From Mantis religiosa (Eukaryota; Arthropoda; Insecta; Mantodea; Mantidae), in NCBI GenBank assembly GCA_030765055.1, contig JAUKNK010000151.1, positions 62,001 through 126,000 of the forward strand: a DNA stretch of 64,000 nt. Reading direction: 5' to 3'. The position numbers were made by a program, and so were the translations under genes. Under the pieces are notes generated by a model. That model was not told the origin of the DNA. It saw only the letters and a program-made list of their open reading frames with translations, and searched no databases. Shown piece by piece: positions 1-12,200 of this stretch (the stretch's first letter is position 1; each line of letters begins with the position of its first letter).

Positions 1-560
1 ATCGTCTGATATGACTTAACGTTAGAGGTTTTCTGTTATCCTAAAAGATGAATGTCTGGTAACTCTAAGCTCTATGTATCCTGTAAACATTTGAACATCA
101 TTTCATTCATCGTCTGATATGACTTAACGTTGGAGGTTTTCTCTTATCCTAAAAGATGAATGTCTGGTAACTCTAAGCTCTATTTACCCTGTACTCATTT
201 GAACATCATTTCATTCATCGTCTGATATGACTTAACGTTGGAGGTTTTCTCTTATCCTAAAAGATGAATGTCTGGTAACTCTAAGCTCTATGTATCCTGT
301 AAACATTTGAGGATCATTTCATTCATCGTCTGATATGATTTAACGTTGGAGGTTTTCCCTTATCCTGAAGGATGAATGCCTGGTAACTCTATGCTCTATG
401 TACTGTGTACTCATTAGAACATTATGCCATTCATCGTCCCTTATGACTAAGTTGAAGGTTTTCCCTTATGCCGATAGAAGAATGTTTGGTAATTCTATGC
501 GCTATGTACCCTGGGCGCATTTAAACATCATTTCATTTGTCGTCCGATATGGCTTTTCTT
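1..560 (+). repeat. 108-bp satellite array (SINE-A body derived), array 1
   Basis: Tandem units spaced 108 bp apart: the motif GATGAATGTCTGGTAAC recurs at 47, 155 and 263, with a variant at 371, and the units then decay to about 560. The array is cut by the window start. The unit is homologous to the body of the tRNA-derived SINE-A seen singly at 14886-15125. Confidence 0.9.
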
Positions 561-2023
561 TGAAAAACGTAAATGTATTTAAAAATGTACACACTAGCTG
601 GCTATTTAATATGCTTCCTTTGTGGATCAAGGGGACTTGAGAACAATTTTTGGGCTAAAGCAATTAATTTTGCTTGTGCTAGGTTTGGTGTAAATGTTTT
701 CTTCCTTAGTAAATAGAATAATGAAATGAAATTTGATCAATGAAATTGAAAGGCTTGCTTATATATCTTTAAAACGTTTCAGTCTAATATTAAGTATATA
801 ACTTTTGCATAGTTTTTAATCTCGACCCTTAAAACTGTTCCTTAAACTTGCTGAAGTGCATTGAATTCACAAACACGCTTCCTGAAGTCCACAGACTGGC
901 GGAACTGTAGGCAGAAGTATGAAACATTGAAAATGGGTTCATTATACGCTGTACGTAAACAGAGCACCATCAGGCGCAATGCCAACTCTCGCAGTTTCCA
1001 CTAATTGGTTTGTTTCATCGGTCATTGCCTGGGGTATAATCAGCACGCATGTAGTGCATCCATATTCCGAACCTCATATCTAAGAACGTACTACGGTCGC
1101 GGGGAGCAAACAGTTTTGGCATTTCCTATGATGGCTGATGTTTCATTCAGAACGAAAATTAGCCACGACCATAAAATAAACACAGAGAGAAGCTAGGGGC
1201 TGGTTATTCAACACAACGGTTCGCGATTTACTGAAGAGAAGATGCCACCGCAAATTTACACAGAAGTTAGCACGAGAGAATCTCTTCTCAATGAACTGTC
1301 ATTGTTCAAGGCGGCAACGAAACATTTAGGAGGCCATGTTTCTAAAAGCAATAGATCCTCATGCACTTTCTAATGTTTTACGCGTTGTTTGTAACCACTT
1401 AAATAGGTTATGTTCACCCAAAGATGAATTTAAAATAGACTAAGTTCCCAGACCTTATGATATATCTTTTATGCAAATTTATTTCGTGTTTAATGCCTAA
1501 CCAATGAACATTGGCCAAGAAATTGTTTGACAAAGTAGCACCATATACGAAAACACTTTATAATTGATACAGCAATACAAAATATACTCTTTAGTGATTA
1601 ATTTTATGAATTACACCCAAGAACTGCTGTTACTGGTGAAACTATGGTCGCTGTTTTAAAAATGGTTATAAATGTATTTACATGACGTTAGAAAGTGCTA
1701 CGAATCAAACCTAAAACACTTTACATCAACAGAGATTTAACGAAACTTACTTGGTTGGCCCCGTAGAGCACCTGGGTTTCAAACAGAGTTAACTATCTGA
1801 TAGTGCAACAAATGGCTGTAAACACCTATAATATTATGAAAATGTTATTTCTATCATAATAGGTTATAGACCTCAAGAGGTAGAAGGAAAGTTAATACAT
1901 TTTTTTTTACCTAAACACGAAGGATTTGAACCAGACTTGCTATGGTAGTGTGGTAAGTAGCTTGTATAATACCATTTAGACAACTTTACCTTCAGAGGAC
2001 TGGTTCTTATAGAATAAGTAACT
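561..2023. other. AT-rich stretch without recognised gene
   Basis: No protein family, RNA gene or tandem repeat recognised. Around 1750-1790 there is a short resemblance to the tRNA-like head of the element at 4707 (GTAGAGCACCTG). It is too decayed to call with confidence. Confidence 0.5.
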
Positions 2024-2130
2024 GTGGACCTCAAATCTGCACCTCAAATCTTTATACGTTTCTACAGTGTTTTGAGCTCGTTTTGGTTGCTTTTCTGTTG
2101 TTTCATGTACAAATTCAATAACTCCCCTTT

Positions 2131-3258
2131 CTATCCTTTAATACACTTATACCAGAATTTCAGTATTGTCTCTATTATTATTTCCCTCCTTTTTGTATTA
2201 CCTAACTCTAGTGATGTCACTTTTCTTGGTGCAGATTTTGGCAGCCCTTTGCAAAACAATCCAAGCCATTCCTGCATATGGGATTTGACTGAAGATGTAG
2301 TGGGTGTTTTATTAATTTCTATGGAATGATAAGGAGCATTGTCCATAATGATGACACTATTAGACGGGATGTTATGTAGTAATTTATTAACAAATCAATC
2401 CTTGAAAATATTACTATCCATTTCTTCATGGTAGTCTTTGGTTGAATTTGACTTAAAAGTTAGCAGGGCATTAGGAATAAATCGTGCTGAATATCCAACA
2501 TGTTAAACTATAAATCGCTCTCCTTTGCCGATTGGCGTTTTAAAAGGGAAATCACTTACATTTTCATCAGCCATACACTTCCACACCTTATTTCTCATAT
2601 GGTTTATATTTACCCACGTTTCGTCAAAGTACACTATAGGCCTACCTGTAGATCTCAGTTCTTTCGTCTTAAAAATTTAAATATTTTAGAAACAATATCC
2701 ATTCGCTCCATTAAAAACCGTCTCCCTTGTGAATTTTTACTGTAAGTGAAATTAAACATTTTAAGAATTTTTCTTAAGGACCACACGCTTTCTTTAAGTA
2801 AGTATTTAATTTTTAAAGCCTTATATATGTCCAGAAAACTAGGCAGAAAGTACGTACGATACAGCGAATAGATTGCTCGCTTAATAGCAGCAGCGGTGAA
2901 TGAATCAATTTCTGTTTTTCGCGGTCTTCTATTAGGGCGCTTCTTGTTTGCAGTCTACCGCCGCTAGCTTCTGCATTTTTGTGTTCTTTTAAATTAGTTG
3001 GACAGAACGAGAAGAAATACCTGTAGCAGTAGTTATCTCAACGATACTCGTCACTGAAATAGTTGGCTTTCCACATTTTAAAGCTTCACATTCATCGCTG
3101 AAGAAACTGTGAACTTTGACTACGATTTCCCTAGAATCTGATTTTAGAACTTTCCCTCGAGATCCAACTTGAAACAACACAAACACAAATAAAACTACAA
3201 GAAAATAATTTAACATTATATCCAAATGTTGCAACAATGAAAACATGTAAATCCACAA
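2131..3258 (-). pseudogene. IS630/Tc1/mariner-superfamily (DDE) transposase relic
   Basis: The minus strand carries a decayed transposase. An N-terminal HTH-like part (SDSREIVVKVHSFF, then TATGISSRSVQ) lies at 2989-3258. A middle part near 2820-2960 reads RPRKTEIDSFTAAAIKRAIY. Near 2600-2640 is the first catalytic block (VYFDETWVNINHMRNKVW), and near 2310-2346 the second (VIIMDNAPYHS, followed by NKTPTTSSVKSHMQEWL). At least two in-frame stops (around 2500 and 2385) and frame changes interrupt it. The C-terminal third with the last acidic residue is missing. VYFDETW and MDNAPYHS are typical of an insect IS630/Tc1-related family. The same general family appears at 28135 and 54432. It is non-functional. 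Confidence 0.8.
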
Positions 3259-3457
3259 AACAATAAATTCACAGTTCTATCGCTCATACGCCACTGACAA
3301 CCTTTAATCAACACACAACAGAGTGGGGATTCTGAGCGTCTCCTTTCCACGAATCACGACAAAGTTGCTGACGTGCCCACGTGTGCTAGACAAGGACAGC
3401 ATTCTGTGTTAGACAAGGATAGTAGAGAATACGCCAACTTAAACCTCACAGTCTGTA

Positions 3458-3812
3458 GTTACCGAGCTGTCCCAAAGGGACAGCTGCCCCGCGCCTCCGT
3501 GGGGTTTTTCATAGGGCAAGACCTATAGACTAACAAGCGCTCCCCCCATCTGGTTCTGTGGACTCAAGACGGAATGGAAGTAAATACGCCACTTACGCGC
3601 ACCAACCCCAAAGGGGAAGGCTACCGAATAGACCTCGGTAGGGCCGCCTGGTGATCTAGCACACCTTCTACTAGATCTGTAGGCTAGTACGCGGGAATAT
3701 ATGGCTTTCCTCAACCCCGTCCGAAGACGTACACGATCTCCCACGGGTATCGGTAACCACTGCCGCTCGAGTCCAACACAATCCGAACAACTCCCAATCA
3801 GGGAGGGCATTC
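3458..3812 (+). repeat. Repeat D, unclassified interspersed repeat, copy 1
   Basis: This segment is closely similar to 45240-45572 and, on the other strand, to 56147-56423 (shared GTGGACTCAAGACGG and CTCGGTAGGGCC). Its first 80 bases (TTACCGAGCTGTCCC block) also recur alone at 43988-44060. No protein homology was recognised and the open frames differ between copies, so it is probably non-coding. Confidence 0.75.
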
Positions 3813-3948
3813 AAAGCCAGTTTCATGCATTCTTTCTACCAATTTAACTGGCATCTCCAGTTTATGTTTACATATTCTCACCCTTGACATTTCCGCCCTG
3901 CCGTTAGCCACCATCAGTAACTATGTTGCAAAAATAGCGTTCTTTAGG

Positions 3949-4135
3949 CCTTCAACATTAAGTCATATCGTACGATAAATGAAACGGTACTCATATGAAC
4001 CTATGGGCAGTTACCACAAGCTCAGTTTTGAGGAAAAGAGAAAACCCCTGGGTAAAGCCTTATAGATGTAACTTACCCTGAACAAGATTCAAACTCGCGA
4101 CCTTTTGAATATGAAGCAGACATGGTGCAATCTGA
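3949..4135 (-). repeat. SINE-A, old degenerate copy
   Basis: Contains the SINE-A body order on the minus strand (CATTAAGTCATATCG, then AAGAGAAAACCCC) followed by the remains of a B-box-like segment (ATTCAAACTCGCGACC). Much more diverged than the copy at 14886. Confidence 0.65.
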
Positions 4136-4706
4136 GTCTATTCCCATAAAATTCAATATACAGGTTTCATCATCTGATAACATTTTAAATATATTCGTAC
4201 TTTAATATTTATTATATTAAACCATCAAATTCTTTAATCACTTGAGGAAAACTAGCATGTCATTTATTTCCGAACTTCCTGTTTCATTGGTCTATTAAAA
4301 TAGAACGTGAAACATCGAAACCAGTAGCTGAAAGACCGGTGCAATATCAAGTATCACACCAGTCGATTTTCAATTTCTACTGAAATAATTAGGCATGATA
4401 TTAGAGAAGAAGTAGCTCCAATTAGATGTTTCCAATAAATTGTGTTTTCTAAAAATAGTCCTCCATTCGATGAACGTAAAACTTACGGGATAGAATCATT
4501 GGACCAAATTTAACTCTAATTGGTGTGTGATCAAATGGCTGTAGAGATAGTATCAGATGAATCAAATGAGCTAGTAGCTATGGTTACAATTTGCAGGTTA
4601 CAAATCGTGATGTTCATCTGTCAATTAAATTAGGAGAGATATGCGAGGACTCCATGGAAACTGTTTTTAATTCAGAAACGTGATAGATACGTTTAACAAA
4701 TATTGT
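4136..4706. other. stretch without recognised gene
   Basis: AT-rich sequence with no long frame, tandem repeat or known element seen. Confidence 0.5.
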
Positions 4707-4960
4707 ACTTGGCTGGCCCCATAGCTCAGTCAGTAGAGCACCTGCCTGCCGTGCTAGGGGTCTTAGGTTCGATTCCCGGCAGTGGGGTTGCGGATTTTTC
4801 TCCGACCAAGATAATTAACCATCTTCCCTAGAGTCTGCGTGATCTAATGAATAAAACCCAACGAATACGAGTTAACACCTTCGATATGTTCCAAAGGGGA
4901 ACGGCCGCCGATGTGACCATAGCAGTTAAAAGCGGGGTATAAAGGGAACAAGGGGGAAAC
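4707..4960 (+). repeat. SINE-C, tRNA-derived element
   Basis: The head folds as a tRNA-like structure: a 7-bp acceptor (GCCCCAT against the later ATGGGGT-type strand), a D arm TAGCTCAGTCAGTAGAGCA fitting an A box, and GGTTCGATTCC fitting a B box. The anticodon stem has an extra base, so it is not a good functional tRNA. A non-tRNA body follows the head. The 3' limit is uncertain. Confidence 0.65.
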
Positions 4961-5202
4961 ATTTTACCAGCAAGAAATAGTGACCGGTTTTCTTAAAACA
5001 ATTGTGTCACCAAGAAGGTCATTGATAAAAGGTCATTTATTAAACAAAGTAGAAGTAAAATGCAAAAAATATTGTTATGAGGTCCTCTAAATGTAGAAAA
5101 GCATTTTTAGAAACAGGTACATAGAGGACTCTCTCACTGATCTGCATTATTCGTGTAGTAAGACTTCGTCTTTCTACAGGGCGTGTTCGTAAAATAAATT
5201 AT

Positions 5203-5272
5203 TGTAACTTTGTGGGTTCGTAGATTTAAAAGGCCGAGTTGCGGAAATTAAAAATCGCCTTTATTTTCGTAG
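5203..5272 (-). repeat. gypsy LTR fragment (possible)
   Basis: The order ACTTTGTGGGTTCGTAGA then CTTTATTTTCG matches the plus-strand start of the LTRs at 50518 and 52582. It is short and cut off by the SINE-B that follows. Confidence 0.4.
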
Positions 5273-5273
5273 A

Positions 5274-5520
5274 AAATGAAATGTGTAGCATTTAACGCCC
5301 GCTTTTACTACATACGGCACCGCAGGCGGTGACACTGATGATACACGAGATGAAGATGGAGCACCAGTGGAATGAGATGGCGGGGAAACCGGAGATCCTG
5401 AGAAAACCCGCCCCAGCGCCGTGTTGTCCACCACAAATCTCACTTTGCGGTCGCCTGGGATCGAACCCGGGCGGCCTTGGTGAGAGCCAAGCGGTCTAGC
5501 CAGTCAGCCACGGCGCGGCC
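5274..5520 (-). repeat. SINE-B, tRNA-derived, copy 1
   Basis: Minus-strand copy with the tRNA-like head at the right end (GGTTCGATCCCAGG-type B box and the CTTGGCTCTCACCAAG hairpin) and the body ending in ACGCCCGCTTTTACTACATA at the left. Same family as 12741, 16860, 38567, 47591 and 56437. Confidence 0.85.
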
Positions 5521-5529
5521 TCGAGTTCA

Positions 5530-5860
5530 AAGATGGACATACAGACGTCCGTGATGACAGATTTCGGTTTGAGCTGAAAAAATTGCAAAAGTTTAACAAT
5601 AAATGCTTAAAGATCGGCGTGTGACAGTTCGCGAGCTGTGCCAACTTATCCCTGAAGTCAGTAAGACTACGATTGACAAGATTTTGACCGAACATGCATT
5701 ATCGAAGGTTGGTCCCAAAATGCTCTCCTGGCCCAGTTCGGATGGGATATCCTCATCCATCCCCCTACAGTCCAGACTTAGCACATAGTGACTATCATCT
5801 GTTTCCTGAGTTGAAGTCACACCTGTGTGTAACACATTTCCAGACCGACGATGATTTGAA
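5530..5860 (+). pseudogene. mariner transposase fragment, internally deleted
   Basis: Plus-strand frames give the mariner N-terminal region (FKDGHTDVRDD, then LKDRRVTVRELCQLIPEVSKTTI) directly followed by its C-terminal catalytic end (PYSPDLAHSDYHLFPELKSHL). The central part with the first two acidic residues is missing. Frames shift between blocks. Confidence 0.75.
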
Positions 5861-5863
5861 AAA

Positions 5864-6290
5864 TCATCGTCTGGTGTTGTCATTTGTGTTGTCAAATCGG
5901 CAACAACGTAACGTATTCTTTATTTCCGGGAACAAGAGGAGGTCACTCGGTGCGAGATCGGGCGAATAAGGCGGATGCTGTAAGGTTTCAAAGCGACATT
6001 CACTTGTTTTGTCAACTGCAACTTGAGATGAATGAGCTGGGACATTGTCAGACAGAAGACGAACAACTTTGGAGAGCATACCGCGTCGTTTCTTAATCAG
6101 AGCTGCTCGTAACTTGTCCAGAAGATTGCAGTAGTATCTGCCAGTGATGGTTTGACCCTTGGCAAGATAATCTGTAAGGATGACTCCACGACAGTCCCAG
6201 AAAACTGAAATCACAACCTTCCCAGCTGACTTTTTGCACATTTTCCCTTTTAGGAGGTGGGGAATCGGCATGTTTCCATTTCATGTTCGT
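5864..6290 (-). pseudogene. mariner transposase fragment (catalytic half)
   Basis: A minus-strand frame of 135 codons covers the mariner core from VISVFWDCRGVILTDYL through KKRRGMLSKVVRLLSDNVPAHS to PPYSPDLAPSDLLLFPEIK. The second motif reads SDNVPAH instead of HDNARPH. The N-terminal half is absent. It faces the plus-strand fragment at 5530-5860, C-terminus to C-terminus. Confidence 0.8.
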
Positions 6291-6795
6291 GGTTTTTGTC
6301 TCTGGATCATCATATTAAGTGATTTACAGAGCTGACTGACTAAAATCACAGATAGGCACCTGGAAGCACATCGCCCCAAGTTGATTCCGGTGAGGAAGCG
6401 AGTACAATTTCCGTAACATCGGAAGTAAACATAAGCGTGGTAACTCCTGAAGGCATATTAGGTAAGCAAACGTAAGAGAGACTCTATTGTCCCGCTCCTT
6501 AATGAAAATTGTTATTCCTTATCAGTAGAGGCCGGATGTTTTAAGTTAATTTTTTTTCCTTCTATTTTATTAAAAGTATCTAAGGCATCTATTATTTCAA
6601 GCTTCCTGAGGCAGGATAACAGAATTTCAATACTCCTACAAAATACCTAAGTAAATATATTAAAATAACCGAGCAGATCTTTTACGAAATTCCAATTAAC
6701 AATGTTTATTGAAATTCATAATATTTATTATACAAGGGTTAATATAAAACAGTTTTAACCGGTGCATCAAACACTATTTTAGACAGCCCCAAATA
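6291..6795. other. stretch without recognised gene
   Basis: No family recognised; unremarkable AT-rich sequence. Confidence 0.5.
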
Positions 6796-6801
6796 CCAGG
6801 G

Positions 6802-8105
6802 TTATTCAATAAAAAATGACCACATTCTTTTTGACAACGTACCTTTACTCATCCTCATAATTTTGATGGTCCTTCTCAAAATAGTCTCCCCTGAATGCAA
6901 TGCACTTGTCCCAGAGTTTCTGCCAGTCTTCAAAGACAAGCTGTAAACCAGTTTTGAGAGATCCTTCAAAATTGCCTCCGCAGCCTTCACCACTGCTTGT
7001 GATGATGTATAATGCCTCCCACGAAGGTGTTTCTTCAAGTTAGGGAATAGAAAAAAGTCACATGAGGCTAAATCCGGACTATAGAGAGGGTGAGCGATGC
7101 ACTTCACGTTGAGCCTTGCAAGATATTCAGCAACAACATTGGCAATATGCGGTCGCACATTATCGTGGTACAGCATCCAGCCTGCTTCACGGAAATGTGG
7201 TCTTTTGCGCCTGATATGGACTTGCAATGTTTTCAGGACATCCCTGTAGTATTGTCCAGTTACTGATGTGTGTGCAGGTACAACATGCTGATAAACCATT
7301 CTATGAATATCAAAGAATGAGATGACCACAACTTTCCCAGCAGAAGCAACCACTTTTGCTTTATGATGAAGGAGATTACCATACTGAGCTTTGCTGTTTG
7401 CTCTCAGGATCAAAATGATGTAGCTAAGTTTCATCAGTACTTATTACGTTTGAAGAAAACTCCGGATCTTCCACTAACATCAATTTTAGACCTGTATGCG
7501 ATGTTATATATATATATATATAAGGGTGCTTAACTACGGCGGTCATCAGCACCCTTTAAAAAACTACTCATGGCAAAAGCGAGATATAAAACTTTCTAAA
7601 ATCTGTACAAGTGTAACAAAACCTATTAAAAATACACGTACATAAAAAACATCAATCAAAGCCTACTAAAAATTTCGTTCACTAAATCCTAAACTCTAAG
7701 CAAGACAAGAATCTAAAATCCTCCACAGATCTCCACGCACGGCCTACACGTGGGTGGGCCTGTTGACCGTCTGTCTCAACCACGAAGAGGAGCCCACACG
7801 AGGGAGGCTGTTGGCTCGGGACCCCGGGTGCGCCAAACCCGTACCTACCGAAGTAGGCCCCTGGGGGGGACCTGTATGCGACTGTCCTTTTGTTCGGGAA
7901 TGAACAGTCTTGGAACCCATCGCGCACAAACACTTCTCATGTGTAATGTTTCTGTCACCAACGTGTGGGTGGCACCCAATGAAATGTTCAGTATTTCAGA
8001 AAGTGATCTTAAGGTAATTCGTCGATCCTCACTCACAATGGCAGCAGCACTGTTGATGTTTTCTTCCGTAAGAGCAGTAACTGGTGCAACGGGTCCAGCT
8101 TCCAT
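6802..8105 (-). pseudogene. mariner-2 transposase, broken
   Basis: The N-terminal HTH region is at 7845-8105 (ALTEENINSAAAIVSEDRRI, then CARWVP). The catalytic half is at 6802-7434, with VISFFDIHRMVYQHVV, YHDNVRPH (normally HDNARPH), YSPDLASCDFFLFPNLKKHL and a C-terminus through MRMSKGTLSKR. The part with the first acidic residue is largely lost and the LINE insertion splits the gene. Confidence 0.85.
7502..7868 (-). mobile_element. 5'-truncated LINE 3' end inserted in mariner-2
   Basis: Bounded by a perfect 13-bp duplication GACCTGTATGCGA (7489-7501 and 7869-7881). On the minus strand it ends in GCCATGAGTAGTTTTTTAAA, then a hairpin (AGGGTGCT pairing with AGCACCCT at 7523-7530 and 7548-7555), then a TA microsatellite. 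This end matches the LINE at 58564-59969. Confidence 0.85.
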
Positions 8106-8452
8106 TTGAAATTAATTGTCTCCCCTCTTTAAATATTTTAAACCACCTTTGAGCTGTGCTGTAGGGAAGTACAGACTCTCCATAGGCCTCCTGTAACATT
8201 GTATATGCCTCAACTCAAGATTTGTTGAGACGAAAGCAGAATTTCAAAGCCGCATATTCTTCCTCACGTGTTACCTCCATTGCAGCGGTAGACGATACTG
8301 AACATGTCTGAACTTGCCTGGCTCCTACAGGCAGGAAACAGAAGTACAAACAATAAAACTACTACGGCTGACAAAATATAATAAGATTGAATTTTATTGC
8401 GAAAAATTATGACCGTAAAAAATTATGATCATGCTTTATTCAATAGCCCTCG

Positions 8453-8856
8453 TACTAAAGGGCCCACTTTTAACATCAATGTTTAACAAATAATTTTCAC
8501 CACTACTAGGAACAAAATAGTCTTAACTTGCATATCAAAACACGCTTGAGGTATTATCCTCTTGGACGCAATAAACCAGCCAGCTGAAGATTCTTGAACG
8601 TAAATGTTGGTATTGAGGACGTGAAAGTTATAAGTTCAGTACAACAGACAATACACAGCACACCACAATTAACCATAGAACCTGCAGTGCTATCAGCTAG
8701 GCTGTCCGGTCCAGTGACGTAATGTTCCGCTGAAAGAACCTTTTCTTCATAGAAGCATGAGTTACGTGATAATAGGAAATCGTTAATGTAAGAAAATTTA
8801 GGAACGATGCACCGCAGCGCCAAATCTCGGTCACGGTGAATTATCAGGAACAGTTG
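8453..8856. other. stretch without recognised gene
   Basis: A minus-strand open frame of 124 codons at 8554-8928 runs on into satellite DNA and matches no family; probably chance. Confidence 0.5.
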
Positions 8857-10380
8857 TTTTTCGGGGTTTTCCCTTATCCTGTAAGACGAATGTCTGCTAA
8901 CTCTAAGCTCTATGTACCCTGTACTCATTTGAATATCATTTCATTCATCGTCCGATATGACTTAACGTTGGAGGTTTTCTCTTATCCTGAAAAATGAATG
9001 TCTGGTAACACTAAGCTCTATGTACTCTGTACTCATTTGAACATCATTTCATTCATCGTCTGATATGACTTAACGTTGGAGGTTTTCTCTTATCCTGAAA
9101 GATAAAAGTCTGGTAACACTAAGCTCTATGTACCCTGTACTCATTTGAACATCATTTCATTCAACGTCTGATATGACTTAACGTTGGAGGTTTTCTCTTA
9201 TCCTGAAAGATGAATGTCTGGTAACTCTAAGCGCTATGTACCCTGTACTCATTTGAACATCATTTCATTCAAAGTCTGATATGACTTATCGATGGAGGTT
9301 TTCTCTTATCCTGAAAGATGAATGTCTGGTAACACTAAGCTCTATGTACCCTGTACTCATTTGAACATCATTTCATTCAAAGTCTGATATGACTTATCGA
9401 TGGAGGTTTTCTCTTATCCTGAAAGATGAATGTCTGGTAACACTAAGCTCTATGTACTCTGTACTCATTTGAACATCACTTCATCGAACGTCCGATATGA
9501 CTTAACGTTGGAGATTTTCCCTTGTGCTGAAACATGAAAGTCTGGAAACCATAAGCTCTATGTATCCTGTACTCATTTGAATACAATTTCATTCATCTTC
9601 CAATATGTCTTAACGTTGAAGGTTTTTCCTTGTCCTGAAAGATGAAATTCTGGTAACTCTAAGTTCTATGTATCCTGTACTCATTTGAATACAATTTCAT
9701 TCATCTTCCAATATATCTTAAAGTTGGAGGTTTTTTCTTGTTCTGAAAGTTGAGTGTCTGGTAACTCTAAGCTCTCTGTACGCTGTACTCATTTGAACAT
9801 TATTTCATTTATCGTCCTATATGACTTAACGTTGGAGGTTTTCCCTTATCCTGAAAGATGAATGTCTGGTAACTCTAAGCTCTATGTACCCTGTACTCAT
9901 TTGAACATCATTTCATTTATCGTCCTATATGACTTAACGTTGGAGGTTTTCCCTTATCCTGTAAGATGAATGTCTGGTAACTCTAAGCTCTATGTATTCT
10001 GTACTCATTTGAACATCATTTCATTTATCGTCCTATATGACTTAACGTTGGAGGTTTTCCCTTATCCTGAAAGATGAATGTCTGGTTACTCTAAGCTCTA
10101 TGTGTCCTGTACTCATTTGAACATCATTTCGTTCATGGTCCGATATGACTTAACGTTGGAGGTTTTCTCTTATCCTGAAAGATGAATGTCTGGTAAATCT
10201 AAGCTCTATGTACCCTGTGCTCATTTATTTGAACATCATTTCATTCATTGTCCGATATGACTTAACGTTGGAGGTTTTCTCTTATCCTGAAAGATGAATG
10301 TCTGGTTACTCTAAGCTCTATGTGTCCTGTGCTCATTTAAACATCATTTCGTTCATCGTCCGATATGATTTAAATGTGGA
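8857..10380 (+). repeat. 108-bp satellite array 2
   Basis: About 14 plus-strand units of the 108-bp satellite. The first one starts with a SINE-A-like TTTTTCGGGGTTTTCCCTTA, one step upstream of the repeating part, so it preserves part of the SINE to satellite junction. Units differ by point changes; one near 10221 has a small insertion. Confidence 0.92.
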
Positions 10381-11051
10381 GAACGTGTTTTTAAACGGGA
10401 AGTCAATATTTATGTTTCGTTTCCGCCTTCTGTTCACAGAAGGAGAGTTTAAAATCAAAGCCATCACTTTCGAACATGTCTTTAGATATTAAGGTATCAC
10501 TTAAGGCTATAGTACCACCTATTACTATAGTAACTAAAGGGGATTGTATAGTTTTACCATGCATACTTGAATCTATGTAGAGAAAGGAATCGAGTTTTAT
10601 ATACGAATTATTTTTCTGAATTTGTTTATTTGTTTATTCAGGAGTATTTTTGTGAAATATTGCTTCGAATTATTCTTCTACATACTGTGGGTAAGGAGTA
10701 GGGAAAGGTAATAAAAACTCTGGGAAGTAGTTGGGAATCCTTAAAAATCCATCGTTTATGTCTAGGAACGTGGTACTGAAATATTTAGAACTCGCTAAAT
10801 GGGAGGGCTCCGAGGTATGAATTATGATATTGCCGTCCGTTTCCTACATCCAGTTAAAATTCATGCAATTCATCGTTCCCGCGGCGTTTCCTGGATAAAC
10901 CTCATGAATTCTCTCCGTGCCTCAGAGTAAAATCTCTGAGCTGCCTTCTTAAGGCTGTCGAAATTTACACACAAAACGTGCTTACTTCATAGCAGTCGGC
11001 TGTGTGATAGCTTCTCTGTGCTTCAGTGATTTTATACAGTGAGTTTGATAA
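10381..11051. other. stretch without recognised gene
   Basis: AT-rich sequence with nothing recognised. The part after 10850 may belong to the LINE that follows, but no motif shows it. Confidence 0.45.
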
Positions 11052-11849
11052 ATGCCTGCAATACTCGTGTGCTATTGCCCTTATATATCTTATACAGTGC
11101 ATGAAACCGCTCTTCGGGATGATTTAAATGAAATCTGTAATTGGGCTGCGGCTAACAAAATGTCAATTAATGCCAAGAAAAGTAAGTCCATTGTTTTTAG
11201 TAGAACTAAGGGCAAAATTATTGTTAACTATCACATGGGAGGGGTGCAAATTCCACAGGTGGACAGCTGCAAATACTTGGGAGTGTACCTGGCAAGTAAT
11301 GCTGGATGGGACGAACAAGTAAATTCCACATCTAGGAATGCGTGGAAGGCATTACAGTTCGTAATGAGAATATTGAAAAAGGGGAGCGCTAGGTCCAGGG
11401 AAATTGCCTACAAGGCCTTAGTGCGGCCGGTTATGGAATATGGAGTAGCATGCTGGGACCCGTATAGAGCTAACCAAATCGATCCATTAGAAAAAATACA
11501 GAAGAGGGCAATAAAATTCATAAAAAGAGGCAAGTATTTTGGGCCTATAAAAGGAGATGAGACTAAATGGGAGGAATTAAAAATTAGGCGTAAAAAACAT
11601 AGGTTGGTAGCATTATTCAAAGCTAATGCTGGTGTAAAGGCATGGGTGGACGTTAGTGTAAGGTTAGATAATCCGGATTATTATGGACGAAACGATCATA
11701 GGTATAAAATTAAGGGTAGAAGATACAGAACCGAAAATTTCCTTTTGTTAATAGAACCATTGAAGAATGGAATGAATTGCCTGTAGCAGTCTTTCAGGGC
11801 TGTCCCCTGTCGCTGAAGAAATTTAGAAAAAATCTAGATAGTTTATAGT
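11052..11849 (+). pseudogene. non-LTR retrotransposon RT C-terminus (5'-truncated)
   Basis: The frame 11052-11786 encodes the segment after the RT active site: DDLNEICNWAAANKMSINAKK, FSRTKG, DSCKYLGVYL, AYKALVRPVMEYGVACWDPY, LEKIQKRAIKFI. This order is typical of Jockey/CR1-type LINE polymerases. The first ~14 codons are probably not native. A one-base frameshift near 11737 ends the frame early; the other frame continues FVNRTIEEWNELP to KFRKNLDSL and a stop at about 11849. The endonuclease and RT catalytic box (FADD) are missing through 5' truncation. The 3' UTR runs to about 12050 and ends in ATACATACATACA repeats. Confidence 0.85.
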
Positions 11850-12200
11850 TTAACTTTTGAATTATAATGGTATATAATATGTGAATAGAGAAGTAATTAG
11901 ATATGTTTTAAGTGACTAAAGTAAAATAATATCATGTTTGTATTGTTTACTGTATTATTGTTGTAATTCTAGTATTGTAATTTGATCTGTATTCTTAACT
12001 CTGCCACCGGATAGTACCCAATTGCAGTCAATAAATACATACATACAGACGTATACAGTAAAAGATCGAAATAACGTCTAAGTTGGGGAACATCCTTTAC
12101 CCCATATTATTATCTTCCCGCGGTATACAGATATATAACACTAGAAGGGACAAAAGTTAATCCCGTGCACTTGGAGGAGAGAAATATTTATGCAGTAATA

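Larger units (their letters stand above)
6796..8452 (-). mobile_element. mariner-2 copy 1, interrupted by a LINE 3' end
   Basis: Left end follows a TA (6794-6795) and reads CCAGGGTTATTCAAT. The right end reads ATTCAATAGCCCTCG and is followed by TA (8453-8454). These are imperfect terminal inverted repeats with the TA duplication expected of mariner. A 367-bp LINE tail sits inside (7502-7868) between 13-bp direct repeats. Without it the element is about 1.28 kb, the usual mariner size. Confidence 0.9.

Noticed and set aside
1..560. CRISPR-like array (regular spacing)
   Set aside because: Units are contiguous and similar over their whole 108 bp with no unique spacers; the genome is eukaryotic and the unit matches a SINE body.
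4707..4790. Possible working tRNA gene
   Set aside because: The acceptor and D arm are good, but the anticodon stem has an extra base and the head is followed by a SINE-like body.
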